Shown here: piece by piece, positions 60,056-64,000 of the stretch | Position numbering within the stretch: position 1 is the stretch's first letter | Layout of the letters: the number at the start of each line of letters is the position of its first letter | Source of the DNA: Bog-473 sp963750075 | GTDB taxonomy: Bacteria; Actinomycetota; Acidimicrobiia; Acidimicrobiales; RAAP-2 | DNA: 64,000 nt | Direction: 5' to 3' | NCBI GenBank assembly: GCA_963750075.1 | Contig: CAVVPG010000004.1 | Location: forward strand, 558,001-622,000 | Notes under the pieces: generated by a model | Databases searched by the model: none | What the model was told of the DNA's origin: nothing | What the model saw: only the letters and a program-made list of their open reading frames with translations | Made by a program: the position numbers and the translations under genes

Positions 60056-61096
60056 TCAGCGGTCCTGCGGCGGCAGCTCCTGGGTCGGCGGCCGTGCCGG
60101 CGTGGCCGCAGGCGGCGCAGCGCCGTTCGTGCTGGCGTCACCCATGTTCTCGTTGCGCAGCGTGGAGAGCAGGACCTCGGCCGCCCCCATGAGGCTGGTC
60201 GCCTCGTAGGGCACGACCACCTTGGCGTTGTCCGACGCCGCGATGTCCTGGAGCGCACGCAGCTGCAGCACGGCGAGCGTGTGCGGGTTGATCGCCACCG
60301 TGTCGATGGATGTGAGGCGCGACGCCTCACCCTGGCCACGCAGCTCGAGTGCCTTCTTCTCCCCTTCCGCCTGCAGCTCGAGCACCTTCATCTGCGCTTC
60401 GGCGCGGAGGATGGCCGACTGCTTGGCGCCCTCCGCTTCGAGGACTGCCGCCTGCTTGCGCCCGCCGGCACTGTTGATGGCGGCCTGCTGCTCACCCTCG
60501 GACTTCAAGATGGCGGCCCGCTTGTGCTGCTCGGCCTCTTTCTGCTCGGACATCGCCTGCACGACGTTCATGGGCGGGGTGATGTCGAGGATCTCTATCC
60601 GGTTGAGCCGCACCCCCCACTTGGCGGTGGCGTCGGCCATGTGGTCCTGCATGCGGCTGTTGATGGTCTCGCGCTCGGAGAGCGCCTGGTCGAGGGAGAG
60701 CTCGCCGAACACCGCGCGGAGCGCCGTGCGCGAGAGCTGGTCGACCGCCAGCTGGAAGTCGTTGATCTCGAACAGCGCCGACCTCACGTCGATCACCTGG
60801 CAGAAGATCGTCGCGCTCACCTGCAGAGACACGTTGTCCTTCGTGATGACGGCCTGCTGGTCACCGGTCATAGGGAACTCGCGCACGTCGACCTTCTCCA
60901 TGCGGTCGACGAAGGGCGCGAGTATGTGCAGGCCGGGCTGCTGGACCGCGCGGAACTCGCCGAGGCGCTTGACGACCCCGACGCTCCCCTGCTGGACGAT
61001 CTTGATGAAGCGGGATGCGAACAGCGAGACGATTCCGATCCCCGCCAGCGCGGCGACGATGATGATCCCCAGTACTTCTCCGGCCGATGCGACCAT
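60056..61096 (-). CDS. SPFH/Band 7 family protein (stomatin-like)
   Basis: 346 aa. An N-terminal membrane helix (GEVLGIIIVAALAGIGIVSLFASR) is followed by the SPFH domain: GSVGVVKRLGEFRAVQQPGLHILAPFVDRMEKVD, REFPMTGDQQAVITKDNVSLQV and a long coiled-coil stretch (EAEQHKRAAILKSEGEQQAA). It forms oligomers in lipid microdomains. A 15-residue Pro/Ala tail ends it. The ATG at 61096 has AGAGAGGTG upstream. With the small NfeD-like gene 28 bases upstream it forms the common NfeD-SPFH operon. Confidence 0.93.
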   Translation of the reverse strand: MVASAGEVLGIIIVAALAGIGIVSLFASRFIKIVQQGSVGVVKRLGEFRAVQQPGLHILAPFVDRMEKVDVREFPMTGDQQAVITKDNVSLQVSATIFCQVIDVRSALFEINDFQLAVDQLSRTALRAVFGELSLDQALSERETINSRMQDHMADATAKWGVRLNRIEILDITPPMNVVQAMSEQKEAEQHKRAAILKSEGEQQAAINSAGGRKQAAVLEAEGAKQSAILRAEAQMKVLELQAEGEKKALELRGQGEASRLTSIDTVAINPHTLAVLQLRALQDIAASDNAKVVVPYEATSLMGAAEVLLSTLRNENMGDASTNGAAPPAATPARPPTQELPPQDR

Positions 61097-61124
61097 GGGG
61101 CACCTCTCTTCTGGTTGTGGGTGG

Positions 61125-61343
61125 CTAGGAGTCGGCGGCGTAGACGACGAGCAGGCCGCGCTCGACGTCGGCGACGACGACGTCCGTCCCGACAGGGATA
61201 CTGGCCTCGGGGTCGAGTGGGATTGCCAGCCACTCCTCACCCCGGGCCCGGATCCGTCCGGGGTGGTGCGCGCCTTCTATCGCCTTGGTCACCAACGCGG
61301 ACTCGCCGACCATTCCTTGGACGCCGCTTCGCACGACCACCAC
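61125..61343 (-). CDS. Minimal NfeD-like (OB-fold) protein
   Basis: 72 aa. It matches only the C-terminal OB-like domain of NfeD: VGESALVTKAIEGAHHPGRIRARGEEWLA and PVGTDVVVADVERGLLVVYA. The serine-protease and membrane regions of long NfeD proteins are absent. NfeD-type proteins are encoded with SPFH partners and regulate them, so a role in anchoring or shaping the SPFH complex is likely. It is followed 28 bases on by that gene. Confidence 0.85.
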   Translation of the reverse strand: MVVVRSGVQGMVGESALVTKAIEGAHHPGRIRARGEEWLAIPLDPEASIPVGTDVVVADVERGLLVVYAADS

Positions 61344-61347
61344 GCTA

Positions 61348-62130
61348 CTAGCGGCCCGTGTAGACGGGCTCTCGCTTCTCGCCGTAGGCAGCCATGGCCT
61401 CTGCCGTGTCCTTGGTCGAGAAGTTCAATGCCTGGCAGCGGGCCTCGTCCTCCACCGCCTGCTCCATGGAGGCCATGGACGAGGCGTTCAACATCGTCTT
61501 GGTCATCGACAGCGCCAGGGGCGGTCCGGCAGCCAACGTGGCGGCCCAGTCGTCGACGAAGTCGTCCAGCTCGTCGAGCGGGAGAGCTCGGTTCACCAAC
61601 CCGATGGCCGCCGCCTCCTCGCCGCTCCACATGCCGCCGAAGAGCGCGATCTCCTTGGCCCGGGCGAGCCCCACGAGCCGGGGCAGGAGCCAGGAGGCCC
61701 CGTTGTCGAGAGCGAGGCCGCGCCGGGAGAAGATCATGGACAGGCGGGCGCGGTCGCTGCACACGACGAGGTCGCAGCCGAGCGCGAGCGACAGCCCCGC
61801 GCCGACCGCCACGCCGTCGACCTTGGCGATGGTGGGCTTGGTGATCCGGTGCAGACCCAGGGCGACGTCGCCGAGCCTGCGCATGCGGGCGAGCCCCGAG
61901 CGTGACCGGTCGGTCGCGGGGCTGTTGGGATCCGAGAGGTCGGCCCCGGAGCAGAACGCGCCGCCGGCGCCGGTAAGGACCAGCACCCGGTCGTCGTCGC
62001 TGTCCTCGACCTCGGCGAACGTCTGCTTCAGCTCGTTGAGCATCATGTTGTTGGCGGCGTTCTTGCGCTCGGGGCGGTTCATCGTGACGGTGACGACGCC
62101 GTCCTTGCGCTCGACAATGAGGGTCTCCAT
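61348..62130 (-). CDS. Enoyl-CoA hydratase/isomerase family protein
   Basis: 260 aa crotonase-fold: GVVTVTMNRPERKNAANNMM, GAFCSGADLSDPN and DGVAVGAGLSLALGCDLVVCS. The FSRRGLALDNGASWLLPRLVG block has Asp in place of the second Glu of classical hydratases, so the reaction may be isomerase- or hydrolase-like. ATG 62130 chosen; a GTG two codons upstream is possible. It runs 4 bases before the NfeD-like gene and may share its transcript. Confidence 0.88.
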   Translation of the reverse strand: METLIVERKDGVVTVTMNRPERKNAANNMMLNELKQTFAEVEDSDDDRVLVLTGAGGAFCSGADLSDPNSPATDRSRSGLARMRRLGDVALGLHRITKPTIAKVDGVAVGAGLSLALGCDLVVCSDRARLSMIFSRRGLALDNGASWLLPRLVGLARAKEIALFGGMWSGEEAAAIGLVNRALPLDELDDFVDDWAATLAAGPPLALSMTKTMLNASSMASMEQAVEDEARCQALNFSTKDTAEAMAAYGEKREPVYTGR

Positions 62131-62156
62131 GTCCACCGACCCTACGCCGCGCCCTG

Positions 62157-62510
62157 TCAGAACGCACCTTCGACGATGTGCAGCGTGGGGCCCAGCACGG
62201 TGGCGACGTCGAAGCGCACCTCGGCCCAGCGCCGGTCCTGGCTGCGCAGGTACACCGCGGCCAGGCGGCGCAGCCGCTGCTGCTTGGCCCGGGTCACCGC
62301 CTCGAGCGGATGACCGTGGGTGGTGCGGCTGCGGGTCTTGACCTCGCACACGACCAGGGTGTCGCCGCGGGCGCAGATCAGGTCGACCTCGCCGGCCGCG
62401 CCGCGCCAGTTCCGCTCCAGGACGGCGTAGCCGTGTGCCCGGTAGTGCGCGGCTGCCCGCTCCTCGCCGAAGTGGCCGAGTGCGGCCTTGCGGCGGTCGA
62501 CGTCCCCCAC
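62157..62510 (-). CDS. YraN family protein (UPF0102)
   Basis: 117 aa, the usual length. The signature GEERAAAHYRAHGYAVLERNWRGAAGEVDLICARGDTLVVCEVKTRS (in pieces) places it in the endonuclease-like UPF0102 family, with E-x-D and EVKTR of a restriction-like core. In actinobacteria it is normally next to comM; here an insertion separates them. Its ATG is 16 bases after the DUF2469 stop. Confidence 0.93.
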   Translation of the reverse strand: MGDVDRRKAALGHFGEERAAAHYRAHGYAVLERNWRGAAGEVDLICARGDTLVVCEVKTRSRTTHGHPLEAVTRAKQQRLRRLAAVYLRSQDRRWAEVRFDVATVLGPTLHIVEGAF

Positions 62511-62526
62511 CGTGGGGAACGGTCGC

Positions 62527-62820
62527 TCAGAGCTCTTGTTCGGGCAGGCGCTCGATGTTGACGTCGCGGAAGGTCACGACGCGCACCTCGGGCACGAAAC
62601 GGGCCGGACGGTACATGTCCCACACCCAGGCGTCGCGCAGCTCGATCTCGATGCACGCCGGCGTCGTGTCGGACCGCACGTTGAGCGAGACCTCGTTGGC
62701 CAGATAGAAGCGCCGCTCGGTCTCGATCACGTAGGCGAAGACAGGGAGGACGGCCCTGTACTCCTGGACGAGCCCGAGCTCGATCTCGGACTCGTAGCGC
62801 TCGAGGTCCTCCTCGCTCAC
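62527..62820 (-). CDS. DUF2469 family protein
   Basis: 97 aa, conserved in Actinobacteria between the rnhB and yraN genes. YESEIELGLVQEYRAVLPVFAYVIETERRFYLANEV (in pieces) and WVWDMYRPARFVPEVRVVTFRDVNIE are characteristic. Function unknown. It lies 12 bases after rplS. The usual lepB and rnhB are absent from this position. Confidence 0.93.
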   Translation of the reverse strand: MSEEDLERYESEIELGLVQEYRAVLPVFAYVIETERRFYLANEVSLNVRSDTTPACIEIELRDAWVWDMYRPARFVPEVRVVTFRDVNIERLPEQEL

Positions 62821-62832
62821 CCGGCGCCGGTC

Positions 62833-63351
62833 CTACTCGTGGGCGGCCTCCTCGACGGCCTCGCCCACCTCGTCACCCTCGGACGGCTCGACCTCGTCGA
62901 CCGCGTCGACCGCCTCGACTTCCATCTCCTCGACGTCCAGCTCCTCGACGTCCTCGAGCTCCTCGACCTCGTCGACGACGGCCTCGGCCGCCGCCTTCCC
63001 GCCGCGGGGGACTCGCCGCTCCTTGATCTTGGCGGCCTTCCCGTGCCGCTCCCGCAGGTAGTAGAGCTTGGCCCGCCGGACGTCGCCGAGCGTGGCCACC
63101 TCGATCTTGGCGATGGTGGGCGAGTGCACCGGGAAGGTGCGCTCCACGCCCACGCCGAAGCTGACCTTGCGCACGGTGAAGGTCTCCTGCACGCCACCAC
63201 CCTGGCGCCGCATGACCGCACCCTGGAAGACCTGCACCCGCTCGCGGTTCCCCTCCACCACCCGGACGTGGACCTTGACGGTGTCGCCGGGGCGGAAATC
63301 GGGGATGTCGTCGCGCAGGCTGTCGCGATCGATGATCTCGGTGGGGTGCAT
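62833..63351 (-). CDS. rplS: 50S ribosomal protein L19 with a long acidic C-terminal tail
   Basis: 172 aa. Residues 1-113 are standard L19: FRPGDTVKVHVRVVEGNRERVQVFQGAVM (in pieces), FTVRKVSFGVGVERTFPVHSP and RRAKLYYLRERHGKAAKIKERR. Typical L19 stops near here, but this one continues for about 56 residues that are mostly Glu, Asp, Val and Ala (VEELEDVEELDVEEMEVEA). The tail could be disordered or bind a basic partner. The ATG lies 16 bases after trmD. Confidence 0.95.
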   Translation of the reverse strand: MHPTEIIDRDSLRDDIPDFRPGDTVKVHVRVVEGNRERVQVFQGAVMRRQGGGVQETFTVRKVSFGVGVERTFPVHSPTIAKIEVATLGDVRRAKLYYLRERHGKAAKIKERRVPRGGKAAAEAVVDEVEELEDVEELDVEEMEVEAVDAVDEVEPSEGDEVGEAVEEAAHE

Positions 63352-63367
63352 GGGAGGCGTCCTTCGG

Positions 63368-64000
63368 TCACTCCGGCTCAGTGCCGGACGGAACATCGTA
63401 GCCGTGCTCGACCAGGGCCTGCACGTCGCTGGCGCTGAGCGCCGACGCCTTGACCAGGTGCTCGAGGAGGTCGGGACGGTGTTCGGCCGTCCGCAGCAGA
63501 GCCTGTGTGCGGCGCCAGGACGCCACGGCGCCATGGTCGCCCGAACGCAGCACCTCGGGCACCGGCCACCCCCTGAACTCGGCCGGGCGGGTGTACTGGG
63601 GGTACTCCAGCAGCCCCCGGGTGAAGCTCTCGTCCAGCGCCGACTGCTCGTTGCCGAGCACGTCGGGCAGCAGGCGGGCCACGGCCTCGACCACCACCAG
63701 CGCGGCCAGCTCACCGCCGGCCAGCACGTAGTCGCCCACCGACAGCTCGCCGTCCACGAGGTGGTCGGCCACGCGCTGGTCGACTCCCTCGTAGCGGCCG
63801 CACAGCAGGGAGAAGCCGCCGGGTGCGCCCGCCAGCTCGGCCGCCATCTCCTGGTCGAAGCGGCGCCCGCCCGGTGCGAGGAGGTACAGCGGCCGCGGCA
63901 GGTCGGCCACGGTCTCGACGCAGCGGAAGACGGGCTCGGCCATCAGCACCATGCCGGCGCCGCCGCCGAAGGGGCTGTCGTCGACCGAGCGCCGGGGGTC
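63368..64000 (-). CDS. trmD: tRNA (guanosine(37)-N1)-methyltransferase TrmD, 5' end outside the window
   Basis: The last 210 codons are present, in frame to the window edge, where they read DPRRSVDDSPFGGGAGMV. The knotted SPOUT methyltransferase features follow: LCGRYEGVDQRVADHL, SVGDYVLAGGELAALVVVEAVARLLPDVLGN and the C-terminal PQYTRPAEFRGWPVPEVL. It methylates G37 of tRNAs to keep the reading frame, using S-adenosylmethionine. The start and about 30-40 residues lie beyond base 64000. It is the first gene of the rplS block. Confidence 0.95.
   Translation of the reverse strand, partial: DPRRSVDDSPFGGGAGMVLMAEPVFRCVETVADLPRPLYLLAPGGRRFDQEMAAELAGAPGGFSLLCGRYEGVDQRVADHLVDGELSVGDYVLAGGELAALVVVEAVARLLPDVLGNEQSALDESFTRGLLEYPQYTRPAEFRGWPVPEVLRSGDHGAVASWRRTQALLRTAEHRPDLLEHLVKASALSASDVQALVEHGYDVPSGTEPE

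Overview
The window is high-GC bacterial DNA from an actinobacterium, most likely class Acidimicrobiia. The pointers are a mycothiol S-conjugate amidase (Mca), two F420-type luciferase-like oxidoreductases, a DUF2469 gene next to rplS, and a secreted NlpC/P60 protein ending in six GYWLVASDGG-type repeats of 42 residues, a pattern I associate with Acidimicrobiia. Genes are tightly packed. Many neighbours share 4-base (ATGA or GTGA) or 8-base start/stop overlaps, which I used to choose several starts. The taxonomic call is inference; no rRNA gene is present.

Layout. 1-7.6 kb: an unrecognised 407-aa protein, a GNAT, two enoyl-CoA hydratases, an F420-type oxidoreductase, an aldo/keto reductase, a tandem VOC protein, and a nonapeptide-repeat protein coupled to an RDD membrane protein. 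7.6-12.4 kb: group II truncated haemoglobin, tRNA-Gly(UCC), small envelope or unknown genes, the NlpC/P60 repeat protein and a phytanoyl-CoA dioxygenase-like enzyme. 12.5-22.2 kb: DUF1214 protein with sulfotransferase; a PadR-controlled FtsX-type ABC exporter with a clear palindromic operator; an ArsR-SRPBCC fusion followed by a second SRPBCC paralogue; a secreted GH16 enzyme; a peroxiredoxin. 22.3-29.4 kb: a Tat-exported solute-binding protein, an ABC-F ATPase, an MFS exporter, GNAT, ClpS and a zinc alcohol dehydrogenase.

29.3-39.3 kb: a degenerate channel-like membrane protein, then a four-gene overlapping operon (enoyl-CoA hydratase, biotin-dependent carboxyltransferase, biotin carboxylase/carrier, AtuA-family protein). 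It diverges from an isovaleryl-CoA-dehydrogenase-like acyl-CoA dehydrogenase and lies near a thioesterase. Together these look like a route for degrading branched acyl-CoA (leucine-type or acyclic terpenoid). 39.3-54.8 kb: RecB-like nuclease, PAP2 phosphatase, purK-purE, a ChbG/YdjC deacetylase, mca, the membrane-stress group pspA-htpX-pspAB, a tyrosine phosphatase, pterin dehydratase, fumC, a kinase-like protein and dprA.

54.8-64 kb: the conserved block trmD-rplS-DUF2469-yraN ... comM-dprA, all on the minus strand. Between yraN and comM lie an enoyl-CoA hydratase, an NfeD/SPFH pair and about 3.7 kb of lower-GC, sparsely coding DNA. That stretch holds an orphan coiled-coil gene, a small orphan, an SGNH hydrolase, a (GGCTC)8 tract, a G14 run and a 22-bp repeat.

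Two otherwise conserved genes, htpX and dprA, are each broken by a one-base shift inside alternating GC tracts. These are either recent mutations or sequence errors. I found no CRISPR array, intact insertion sequence, rRNA or prophage. The stretches most worth following up are the repeat-rich island, the nonapeptide-repeat/RDD pair, the branched acyl-CoA cluster and the channel-like protein with an altered selectivity filter.
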